Shown in pieces: positions 1 through 5,463 of a DNA stretch of 24,275 nt; position 1 is the stretch's first letter, and the number at the start of each line of letters is the position of its first letter. The position numbers and the translations under genes were made by a program. Under the pieces are notes generated by a model, which did not search any database, was not told the DNA's origin, and saw nothing but the letters and a program-made list of their open reading frames with translations. This stretch comes from Kiritimatiellia bacterium (GTDB taxonomy: Bacteria; Verrucomicrobiota; Kiritimatiellia; RFP12; UBA1067). The stretch lies in NCBI GenBank assembly GCA_017959645.1, contig JAGDAE010000023.1:1-24275 (forward strand), in the 5' to 3' direction.

Positions 1-686
1 GCCCTTTTGCAGTGTTCGACAAACTGCCTCAACGCCTCCCCGAACGAAAAGCGTATCCAGGGGCTGCCGCCGCCCGCCGCCGGCTTGTCGCCGTATGCGA
101 AGATGTGGTTGACGCCGGACTGCGCAATGCACTTCTGCACCTTCGGCGTGGCGCGGCAGGCTATGACAAGATCGTACGCCCGCAGAAGTTCGCTCTTGAG
201 CTGAGACAGGTTTCCCCCGGCGCCATACGGGAAGGAGTTGACCGTCACCGCATAGCCGGATGCCGTCAGTCTGCGGTTGATGGTGGCCAGGAGCTGTGTC
301 GGATAGTACCGGCAGATGTCGACGTCGGGGTATGTGATGAGCACGCGCCCGCGCAGTATGTTTTTGCCGCGCGAAAGCGCGAACGTTCCCGCATGCGGTC
401 TGGAGTTGGCATATCCCTCGCGCACCAGACGCTCCACGACATTGCGGGCCTGGTAGAACGAGAGTCCCGTCGCCTTCGATATCTCGTTCATGGTCGGGAG
501 CCTCTCGCCGCCCTTTATGCGGCCGAAGACGATCTGCTCCTTTATGAAAAAGCATACGGCGTCCGCCAAAGTAGTATCGCCGCCCGGTTCGTACTTGAAG
601 TTGCCGAAGAGATGTCCCATGTCGCTTTTTCGTCGCGGCATACTGGCGGCGCCGCGTGCGCCTACTCTGCGGACGTGCGGTGCCAT
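1..686 (-). CDS. GntR-family regulator with LacI-type ligand-binding domain (3' end cut by window)
   Basis: Transcriptional regulator of the AraR-like architecture, with a GntR winged helix followed by a periplasmic-binding-protein-like effector domain. Reading down from 686, residues about 35-85 form the winged helix (DAVCFFIKEQIVFGRIKGGE, LPTMNEISKATGLSFYQARN, VVERLVREGYANSRPHAGTF). From about residue 97 the protein reads VLITYPDVDICRYYPTQLLA and later LVIACRATP and HIFAYGD, as in LacI/GalR effector domains. The reading frame is still open at position 1, so the C-terminus lies outside the window. I chose ATG at 686 because GGAGGA (693-698) precedes it with good spacing. A second in-frame ATG at 641 has no ribosome-binding site. 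The start overlaps the end of the 305-residue gene by 25 bp, so the two are probably cotranscribed. The ligand is unknown; a sugar would be usual for this fusion type. Confidence 0.85.
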   Translation of the reverse strand, partial: MAPHVRRVGARGAASMPRRKSDMGHLFGNFKYEPGGDTTLADAVCFFIKEQIVFGRIKGGERLPTMNEISKATGLSFYQARNVVERLVREGYANSRPHAGTFALSRGKNILRGRVLITYPDVDICRYYPTQLLATINRRLTASGYAVTVNSFPYGAGGNLSQLKSELLRAYDLVIACRATPKVQKCIAQSGVNHIFAYGDKPAAGGGSPWIRFSFGEALRQFVEHCKR

Positions 687-1579
687 TCCGAGTCCTCCAT
701 CGCCTTGTAGATCTTCGGCGCGGACTCCGCGAAGGCGAAGCCGCTCCCCGGAACGCTCGGCGGCTCAAGCGGCGTATTCAGGAGGGCGTCCTTGCGCTCT
801 TGGAGGATTTCCTCCTGGTAAATGGCAAGACGCCTGAGGAAGTCCGCCATTTTCACCGGACCGTCCTTCGTGATCAGCGCGGCGAGAACGGCGCGGAAGT
901 GGAGTTCGTCGAACTCGAAGCGGGGAAAACCCAGCTCGCTCTTCCCGTTCTTCCTCGACATGGGAAATCCCAACCCGCTGTTCTGGCGCTGCGCGAGTTC
1001 CGCCGCGTTGACTGCGTCGATGGCGAGGAACATGCGAGTCCGCATCTTGCTCTTGAGACCCTCCCTGTTCTTCAGGAGATCTGGGTTATTGGCCGCTTCC
1101 AGCATAATGTGCTGCACTGAGTAAAGGGCGAGCTTCTTGACGTAGCCGAGAGAAGCAGGATTTTTCGGGTCGTTTACCACGCGCTCGCCTTTCCTCCATT
1201 CCTTGATCTCGGCATCGGCGGCCTCCTCGGCGATGGCATAGGCCTCGCGGTGGATTTTGTTTGTCTTTATGACCTCTGAATGGGCGGTCTTGAAGCGGTT
1301 GGCGATTTCGCGCAGCGACGAGCCCGACAGGGAGTAGGTCGCGCCGTTGAAGCGCGCGATGTCGCTGTTGAGCGTCGCGTCGTTGGTGATTCCGGCCGAC
1401 GCGAGAAGAGACTGCTTCACGGCCTGCGCGAGACGCTGAGCCTTCGCGCGTCCGTCGCCCAATCCGGTGACGCATTTGAACCACTGAAGCAGACCAGTCC
1501 TCTCGATGGTGCCTTCGTCGGAAAGGTAGTAGCTTCTGTTTGCACTGAGCTGTGACAGCGTATCTAACGAGATGTTCAT
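662..1579 (-). CDS. Protein of unknown family, 305 aa; possible type III secretion substrate
   Basis: I do not recognise the family. The N-terminus (MNISLDTLSQLSANRSYYLS) is rich in Ser, Asn and Thr, has no hydrophobic core, and so is not a Sec signal. The middle is largely helical and charged (LREIANRFKTAHSEVIKTNK, then EAYAIAEEAADAEIKEW). No membrane segment is visible. A near-perfect ribosome-binding site AAGGAGGT (1588-1595) precedes ATG 1579 by 8 bases. The gene lies 50 bp downstream of a CesT-like chaperone candidate and overlaps the GntR-type regulator gene. A chaperone gene next to its client, plus a Ser-rich soluble N-terminus, is the usual layout of a type III effector pair, so I suggest a secreted client. 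That is inference: no secretion apparatus lies in the window. A cytosolic protein of unknown role is the alternative. Confidence 0.8.
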   Translation of the reverse strand: MNISLDTLSQLSANRSYYLSDEGTIERTGLLQWFKCVTGLGDGRAKAQRLAQAVKQSLLASAGITNDATLNSDIARFNGATYSLSGSSLREIANRFKTAHSEVIKTNKIHREAYAIAEEAADAEIKEWRKGERVVNDPKNPASLGYVKKLALYSVQHIMLEAANNPDLLKNREGLKSKMRTRMFLAIDAVNAAELAQRQNSGLGFPMSRKNGKSELGFPRFEFDELHFRAVLAALITKDGPVKMADFLRRLAIYQEEILQERKDALLNTPLEPPSVPGSGFAFAESAPKIYKAMEDSEWHRTSAE

Positions 1580-1587
1580 GGCTTTTT

Positions 1588-1595
1588 ACCTCCTT
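1588..1595 (-). promoter_or_regulatory. Strong Shine-Dalgarno of the 305-aa gene
   Basis: AAGGAGGT lies 8 bases before ATG 1579. It is the best ribosome-binding site in the window and contrasts with the many coupled starts that have weak or no such site. Confidence 0.8.
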
Positions 1596-1603
1596 TTGCG
1601 CAC

Positions 1604-1611
1604 TGTATACA
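1604..1611. promoter_or_regulatory. TGTATACA palindrome, candidate operator
   Basis: A perfect 8-bp palindrome sits in the 50-bp gap between the chaperone candidate and the 305-aa gene, just upstream of the strong ribosome-binding site. GntR-family operators often have a T-GT-AC-A type core, and a GntR-type regulator is the next gene but one, so autoregulation is plausible. On the minus strand TATACA could also serve as a -10 box, but I see no good -35 at the right distance. An 8-bp palindrome can occur by chance. Confidence 0.3.
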
Positions 1612-1629
1612 CGCGGCGGGCGAAAAAGG

Positions 1630-2082
1630 TTACACCTGCATGAAATCCATGCCCCTGACGTCCGGCGCTTTTTCCTCCGGCGCCTGCTGCAGGGCCGCTG
1701 CGACCTCGCGCGACGCCGCGGCGAGGTCGAGAAGGCGTATCCCGAACTCTTCGGCGGAGATTTCCACTGGCTTCAGGACGGACGAAAGGACGAGCATCCC
1801 CTCCCTCATGCCGAGGAAATGTCCGTGCGTGCCCTCCCCGTCCGCGGCGATCTCCAAAGCCCGGCGGAGCATGCGCCCGTCGGGCTTCAAGTCCTCGACG
1901 GGCAGCGTGAATATGACGCAGTCGCCGCGGTCGGGCCGGTACTGCGCGCTCACCATGACGCCGTCCGCGATGACGTCGATGCTGTTCGGGCCTGCCCCGT
2001 CCGTCTTCACTCCGGTCTTCTCGACGAATTCGGCCAGCAGCTTCTCGAACGGATTTCCGGCGCTTTTTTCGCTGTATTCCAT
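1630..2082 (-). CDS. CesT/Tir-family type III secretion chaperone-like protein, 150 aa
   Basis: A small acidic protein whose length and layout fit the CesT/Tir chaperone fold. It has an N-terminal helix (NPFEKLLAEFVEKTGV), a two-strand stretch (SIDVIADGVMVSAQYRPDRG), a hydrophobic strand and loop (CVIFTLPVEDLKPDG), a helix (RMLRRALEIAADG), a strand pair (HGHFLGMREGMLVLSSVLKP) and a C-terminal helix (FGIRLLDLAAASREVAAALQ). Such proteins bind the N-terminus of secretion substrates and keep them competent for export. GGGAG precedes ATG 2082. The gene heads a short run that continues with the 305-aa gene and the regulator. The call rests on pattern rather than on invariant residues. A YbjN-like protein, which shares the fold, is the main alternative. 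Confidence 0.55.
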   Translation of the reverse strand: MEYSEKSAGNPFEKLLAEFVEKTGVKTDGAGPNSIDVIADGVMVSAQYRPDRGDCVIFTLPVEDLKPDGRMLRRALEIAADGEGTHGHFLGMREGMLVLSSVLKPVEISAEEFGIRLLDLAAASREVAAALQQAPEEKAPDVRGMDFMQV

Positions 2083-2139
2083 GTCTGTCTCTCCCGCGGG
2101 CGCTTTGAACGCCCTTCCCCTGATGATTTGCCGTATCGT

Positions 2140-2398
2140 CTACGCCGGTCGCATCACCTCAGGAAAATGCATATTCCCTGAGACTTCCCGCGCCAGCCGT
2201 AGAACCTGCACTCGGCCGCCGCGCCACGGGTCGCTGGCGTAGACATCGTCGACCTGCTTCACGAATATGTAGCGGTAGGGGGTCTCGCCGGTGCAGTCGA
2301 TGTCGCGCTAATCGCCTCCGCCACATTGTACGAGTCGGCGCCGCAAAGAGCGCAGACGGACAGCGAAACCGCCGCCAAAAACGCAATTCTCTTTTCAT
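2140..2398 (-). pseudogene. Decayed small secreted protein with two apparent frameshifts
   Basis: ATG at 2398 starts AAA AGA, but the signal peptide (KRIAFLAAVSLSVCALCGAD) continues only if two bases of an AGAG doublet are skipped. The clear mature part (DIDCTGETPYRYIFVKQVDD, then VYASDPWRGGRVQVLRLARE) needs a second 2-base skip at a GCGC doublet near 2304-2307. It then runs in frame to TAG at 2140-2142. With both skips the product would be a secreted protein of about 85 residues and unknown family. In the existing frames no complete protein is made. Two dinucleotide expansions, or two 1-base losses, point to decay. Assembly error is possible but would have to occur twice within 100 bp. An in-frame ATG at about 2419 would rescue the signal peptide but not the second break. 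Confidence 0.6.
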
Positions 2399-2407
2399 GA
2401 TGCCAAT

Positions 2408-2436
2408 ATTCTATCATATTTCCGTCAGGTGCGCAA
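2408..2436 (-). promoter_or_regulatory. Candidate promoter of the decayed secreted protein
   Basis: On the minus strand TTGCGC (2431-2436) and TAGAAT (2408-2413) are separated by 17 bp, as expected for a sigma-70-type promoter. The -10 box ends 9 bases before ATG 2398 and there is no ribosome-binding site, so a transcript from it would be essentially leaderless. The candidate nadB promoter has the same 9-base geometry. Confidence 0.4.
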
Positions 2437-2672
2437 TACCCCGCCCGAGGAAAGGAAAATGGTAAGGGAAAGAGGCGTATCTCGCCCTTGGCGGCGTCGT
2501 ACTCGCCCACGGCCTGGCCGTCCGCCGATTGCATCGTATATCTCACGCGCAGATTGCCGTCCTTGTCGGTCGTGGTCGACGAAATGGCAACCTCTTTGCG
2601 TCCGCGCAACGCGGCGCGGCGCAGTCTCTGCGCGGCATCGAAAAGGCATCCCGATGCAGGTATATCCTCCAT
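2437..2672 (-). pseudogene. Coding remnant or short hypothetical protein
   Basis: A minus-strand frame opens at ATG 2672 and reads FDAAQRLRRAALRGRKEVAI, then TTDKDGNLRVRYTMQSADGQ and VGEYDAAKGEIRLF. Its composition and GC-rich third positions look like genuine coding sequence. After that it loses protein character (PLPFSFPRAGYCAPDG) and runs without a stop into the signal-peptide segment of the next remnant, ending at 2259. Its start lies inside the 23-bp box array, where the N-terminus looks accidental. The simplest reading is the surviving part of an older gene whose two ends are gone. I do not recognise the family. A real 137-aa protein (2259-2672) cannot be excluded. Confidence 0.4.
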
Positions 2673-2738
2673 CCCGATGACTACCCCCTGTCCATCCCGA
2701 TGGACACCATGCCGTCATCGGGATGGACATTTAGCCGC
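2647..2738. repeat. Four CATCCCGATG-type boxes at exact 23-bp steps
   Basis: The 10-bp boxes start at 2647, 2670, 2693 and 2716. The first three are CATCCCGATG and the fourth is its complement CATCGGGATG, which fits because the box is palindromic apart from its two central bases. The 13-bp spacers differ from each other, apart from a shared GACA after the last two boxes, so this is not a simple duplicated satellite. Because 23 is not a multiple of 3, a protein repeat does not explain it. Boxes 3 and 4 with the adjoining bases form a perfect 14-bp inverted repeat (2689-2702 and 2716-2729). The likely role is an array of protein-binding sites. Confidence 0.8.
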
Positions 2739-2805
2739 CCAAAGCGCACCAAAATCGCGCCGCAATGACACAACAGACATCCGCGCTTTTCATCGCCCGA
2801 CCATT

Positions 2806-2845
2806 CGCGAATATTACATTTTGGTCAGCAACTGTAATATTCGCG
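2806..2845. repeat. Perfect 13-bp inverted repeat
   Basis: CGCGAATATTACA (2806-2818) is repeated in inverse as TGTAATATTCGCG (2833-2845), with a 14-base loop. The arms are AT-rich in a GC-rich region and no T-run follows on either strand, so an intrinsic terminator is unlikely. A regulator-binding site or the tip of a degenerate mobile element would fit better. Confidence 0.75.
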
Positions 2846-2906
2846 CTGGACGGTTGCGGAATATGCCGAAAGTGGTGATCGATTCGGCCGAAGATGTGCG
2901 AAGCAT

Positions 2907-2955
2907 TTTCGTGTGTCGAAAAAAACTTTCGTGTCGGCCTTGGCCGCTTTCGTGT
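2907..2955. repeat. Three TTTCGTGT boxes at 20-21 bp steps
   Basis: Identical 8-bp boxes start at 2907, 2927 and 2948, about two helical turns apart and so on one face of the helix. A fourth copy is at 3047, inside a pair of small hairpins. Confidence 0.6.
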
Positions 2956-3044
2956 CCGCCGCCAGGCGAGCGGACGGGGCGGAAGCGCCAGCTTGCCAAG
3001 CCCCGTTCTGCGAAGCCAAACTCCGCAAGGCGTCCCCTTCGGCG

Positions 3045-3064
3045 GTTTTCGTGTGAAAACACAC
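3045..3064. repeat. Two overlapping, mutually exclusive small hairpins
   Basis: GTTTTC (3045-3050) pairs with GAAAAC (3055-3060) around GTGT. GTGTG (3051-3055) pairs with CACAC (3060-3064) around AAAA. Both are perfect, but they share bases, so only one can form at a time. Confidence 0.5.
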
Positions 3065-3080
3065 CTCCCCCAGCAAACCC

Positions 3081-3188
3081 CGGCAAGCCCTTGTATAAAA
3101 TCGGGAAACCGCCCTACGAAATCGGGCAAGCGCCCATATAAAATCGCCCTTACCCCCTTATGTTTTGCCGAGAGCCCTCTTATATTTT
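3081..3188 (-). repeat. Array of five 21-22 bp hairpin/AT units abutting the operon end
   Basis: Units occupy 3081-3101, 3102-3122, 3123-3144, 3145-3166 and 3167-3188. On the plus strand each has a GC half and an AT half. The GC half is CGGGCAAGCGCCC in the clearest unit, able to form a 4-bp stem. The AT half is TATAAAAT or a variant, changing to TATGTTTT and TATATTTT in the last two units. Read on the minus strand, each GC hairpin is followed by ATTTTATA or similar. The last base of the array (3188) touches the stop codon of the OppF-like gene. A chain of weak terminators or a 3'-end RNA structure is the likeliest role; a dispersed intergenic element is the alternative. Confidence 0.7.
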
Positions 3189-3872
3189 CTACAAGGGGCC
3201 GGCGCCGATTCTCGGAACCGAGGCGACCAGTATTTTCGTGTATTCCGCTTTCGGATGGCGCAGGACTTCGTCCGCCGCACCCTGTTCGACGATACGCCCC
3301 TCTCGCATGACCGCTATCCGGTCCGCCACGTGTTGCACCACGCCGAGATCGTGGGTTATGAACAGCATGGTCAGCGAATGGCGGCGCTTGGTCTGCGCCA
3401 GCAGATCGAGAACCTGCGATCTCACCGAAAGATCGAGAGCCGACACCGCCTCGTCGCAGATGAGGATCGACGGTTCCGTCGCCAATGCCCGGGCGATGCA
3501 TATGCGCTGCCTCTCGCCGCCCGAAAATTCGTGGGGATACCGGTCGAGCGCATCGCGTCCGAGCCCGGTCTCCTCCAGCAGATCGACCCGCGAACGCACG
3601 ATTTCCCGCACAGTGCGTCTTGGGTTCAGGCTGCCGAGAGGATCCTGAAACACCATGCCGATTCTGCCGGAGAGCGAGAAATCTCCTCCCGACGGCTTCA
3701 CCAGTCCGGCCAGCGCACGGGCCGTCGTCGTCTTTCCGCTGCCGGATTCGCCGACCAGTGCGAAAGTCTCGCCCCGGCGAACTTCGAAGCTTACGCCGTC
3801 CACCGCCTTGACGGACCCGAACCGCACCGTCAGATCGCGCACGGCGATTGCGATATCATCCCTTGAAGCCAT
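3189..3872 (-). CDS. OppF/DppF-type ABC transporter ATP-binding protein, compact, 227 aa
   Basis: Nucleotide-binding subunit of a peptide/nickel-type ABC importer, which would power uptake from the inner face of the membrane. Visible motifs are Walker A GESGSGKT (41-48), Q-loop VFQDP with Q76 followed by the family mark LGSLNPR, signature FSGGERQR (116-123), Walker B ILICDE (136-141) and H-loop His174 in ITHD. The end (HPKAEYTKILVASVP) matches the Opp/Dpp class. It is shorter than the usual 260-330 residues: the segment between Q-loop and signature is trimmed and the C-terminal extension is missing. The start overlaps the end of nadB by 17 bp, with a weak GGTGAT before it. No permease or binding protein of this class is in the window, so its partners must be elsewhere. 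Its stop codon touches a hairpin array. Confidence 0.88.
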   Translation of the reverse strand: MASRDDIAIAVRDLTVRFGSVKAVDGVSFEVRRGETFALVGESGSGKTTTARALAGLVKPSGGDFSLSGRIGMVFQDPLGSLNPRRTVREIVRSRVDLLEETGLGRDALDRYPHEFSGGERQRICIARALATEPSILICDEAVSALDLSVRSQVLDLLAQTKRRHSLTMLFITHDLGVVQHVADRIAVMREGRIVEQGAADEVLRHPKAEYTKILVASVPRIGAGPL

Positions 3873-5445
3873 CGATCACCGTCTGGCGCGGACGTTTGCC
3901 CGATCTCGGATAGTCGAGCGTGTAGTGGAGGCCTCGCGATTCGTGGCGCCTCTGGGCGCTTTTGACGATAAGTTCGGCGCAGACGGCGAGATTTCTGAGC
4001 TCGAGCGTGTCCGGAGTCACGAGGTAGCGGAAGTAGTAGTCGCGTATCTCGCGGCGGAGCGTGCGGATTCTGTGCGCGGCGCGGGCGAGGCGTTTGTTCG
4101 TGCGCACGATGCCGACATAGTCCCACATGAGCCGGCGAATCTCGTCCCACATGTGCGTAACGAGAACCGCTTCGTCAGGCGGAACCGCGTTGCCGATCTT
4201 CCACGCCGGGATTTTCGGCGGACGCCTGCCGAAACCGTTCCCCTGCGGGCCGATCCGCGCGGCGGCCATCCTTGCGCACACGAGCGCCTCCATGAGCGAA
4301 TTCGATGCGAGCCGGTTCGCGCCGTGAAGCCCGGTCGAGGCGCATTCGCCGATCGCCGACAGCCCCGCGACCGAGGTACGTCCGTCGACGGTCGCCTGGA
4401 TTCCGCCGCATGTGTAGTGGGCGGCGGGGACGATCGGGATCAGGTCTTTGGCCATGTCGATCCCGAATTCCATGCATTTGTGGTAGATGTTCGGGAAGCG
4501 GTTCATCAGATACGCGCGGCCCTTGCGCCGGATATCGAGGAACATGCAGTCGTCGCCGGTGCGTTTCATCTCCGAGTCGATCGACCGCGCCACGATATCG
4601 CGCGGGGCGAGCGAACCGCGGGGATCGTACTTCTGCATGAACTCGCGCCCGCGCTTGTCGACGAGCACCGCGCCCTCTCCGCGGACCGCCTCGGAGATGA
4701 GAAAGCGCTGCGCCAGCGGGTGGTAGAGGCACGTCGGGTGGAACTGCACGGACTCCATGGTCTCTTTTTTCGCCCCCGCGCGCCACGCGATCGCGATTCC
4801 GTCGCCGGTGGCGGTGTCGGGATTGCACGTGTAGAGATAGACCTTGCCGCAACCGCCGGTCGCCAGAATCGTGTTCGGCGAGCGTATCGCATAGATTTCG
4901 CCGCTTGCGCGGTCGAGTACGTACGCGCCGATGCACCGATTCTCGCCCTTGAGCCCGAGCCGTTTCGTCATCACGAGATCGATTACGACCGTCTGTTCGC
5001 GGATGTCGATGCCAGTCTTCCTCACGCGGCGGATCATCGCCGTCTCGCACTTTTCTCCGGTTATGTCGCCGGCGTGGAAAATCCTCCGCGCGCTGTGGCC
5101 GCCCTCGCGCGTAAGATCCCATTCGCCGGACGGTTTTTTCGCGAACTTCACGCCGCAGTCGATCAGATCCTGTATGCCCTCCGGCGCGTGCTCGCATATC
5201 TCGTGCACCACCTTGCTGTTTCCGAGCCACGCCCCGGCGATCATCGTGTCGCGCGCGTGCCGGTCGAAGCTGTCGGCGGGGTCCATCACGCAGCAGATGC
5301 CGCCCTGCGCGAAGTTGGTGTTGCAGTCCTGAAGCCGCGCCTTGGTCGCGAGCGTGACCTTGCCGTATCCGGCCAGATGCAGCGAGCACATGAGTCCGGC
5401 CATGCCGGAGCCCACCACGAAATAGTCGCAATCCACCGTTTTCAT
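3856..5445 (-). CDS. nadB: L-aspartate oxidase
   Basis: FAD enzyme that oxidises L-aspartate to iminoaspartate, the first step of de novo NAD synthesis, in the cytosol. The N-terminal dinucleotide-binding motif is GSGMAG (12-17). Family motifs follow in order: FAQGGICC, REGGHSARRIFHAGDITG, ILATGGCGKVY, QFHPTCL, the active-site arginine region EAVRGEGAVL, APRDIVARSID, PAAHYTCGGI and GLHGANRLASNSLMEALVC. The C-terminal helical domain is present (WDYVGIVRTNKRL). At 529 residues the length is normal and the protein looks complete. It starts 10 bp after the tRNA-dihydrouridine synthase stop. No ribosome-binding site is visible, but an extended -10 box lies 9 bases before the ATG. The quinolinate synthase (nadA) and nadC genes are not in the window. 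A fumarate reductase is excluded by the NadB-specific motifs. Confidence 0.97.
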   Translation of the reverse strand: MKTVDCDYFVVGSGMAGLMCSLHLAGYGKVTLATKARLQDCNTNFAQGGICCVMDPADSFDRHARDTMIAGAWLGNSKVVHEICEHAPEGIQDLIDCGVKFAKKPSGEWDLTREGGHSARRIFHAGDITGEKCETAMIRRVRKTGIDIREQTVVIDLVMTKRLGLKGENRCIGAYVLDRASGEIYAIRSPNTILATGGCGKVYLYTCNPDTATGDGIAIAWRAGAKKETMESVQFHPTCLYHPLAQRFLISEAVRGEGAVLVDKRGREFMQKYDPRGSLAPRDIVARSIDSEMKRTGDDCMFLDIRRKGRAYLMNRFPNIYHKCMEFGIDMAKDLIPIVPAAHYTCGGIQATVDGRTSVAGLSAIGECASTGLHGANRLASNSLMEALVCARMAAARIGPQGNGFGRRPPKIPAWKIGNAVPPDEAVLVTHMWDEIRRLMWDYVGIVRTNKRLARAAHRIRTLRREIRDYYFRYLVTPDTLELRNLAVCAELIVKSAQRRHESRGLHYTLDYPRSGKRPRQTVIDGFKG

Positions 5446-5454
5446 CGGTTGCGT

Positions 5455-5463
5455 ATTATACCA
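5455..5463 (-). promoter_or_regulatory. Extended -10 promoter on top of the nadB start
   Basis: The minus strand reads TGG then TATAAT (hexamer 5455-5460), a perfect -10 with the extended TGn element. It overlaps the stop codon of the dihydrouridine synthase gene. The nadB ATG follows after 9 bases, so transcription would begin within a few bases of the start codon, giving a leaderless or nearly leaderless mRNA. No -35 match is visible at 17 bp, which an extended -10 can tolerate. Confidence 0.5.

Larger units (their letters stand above)
2673..3188. other. Gene-free interval of about 500 bp, rich in short repeats
   Basis: I see no convincing protein-coding gene here on either strand. The available open frames have no recognisable protein pattern, ribosome-binding site or conserved-looking segment. 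The interval holds, from left to right, the end of the 23-bp box array, a perfect 13-bp inverted repeat (2806-2818 with 2833-2845), TTTCGTGT boxes at 2907, 2927 and 2948, a 7-bp GC stem (2974-2980 with 3000-3006), two mutually exclusive hairpins (3045-3064) and a 21-22 bp array (3081-3188). It separates the long operon from the small regulator-containing set and may carry terminators for the first. Confidence 0.7.

Noticed and set aside
2098..2114. Hairpin GGGCG-CTTTGAA-CGCCC before the chaperone-like gene, as a terminator
   Set aside because: The stem is only 5 bp and no T-run follows on either strand.
2647..3188. CRISPR array
   Set aside because: Repeat units are 8-22 bp with 12-13 bp or no spacers. 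No 24-40 bp repeat with unique spacers of similar length exists, and there are no cas genes.
3234..3241. Fifth TTTCGTGT box
   Set aside because: It falls within the coding end of the OppF-like gene and out of phase with the other boxes, so chance is enough.
2731..3501. Minus-strand open frame extending through the 21-22 bp array, containing GRLPDFVGRFPDF
   Set aside because: The peptide periodicity is a by-product of the DNA repeat. The unit length drifts between 21 and 22 bp, which a coding repeat could not tolerate, and the upstream half is antisense-like within the ABC gene.
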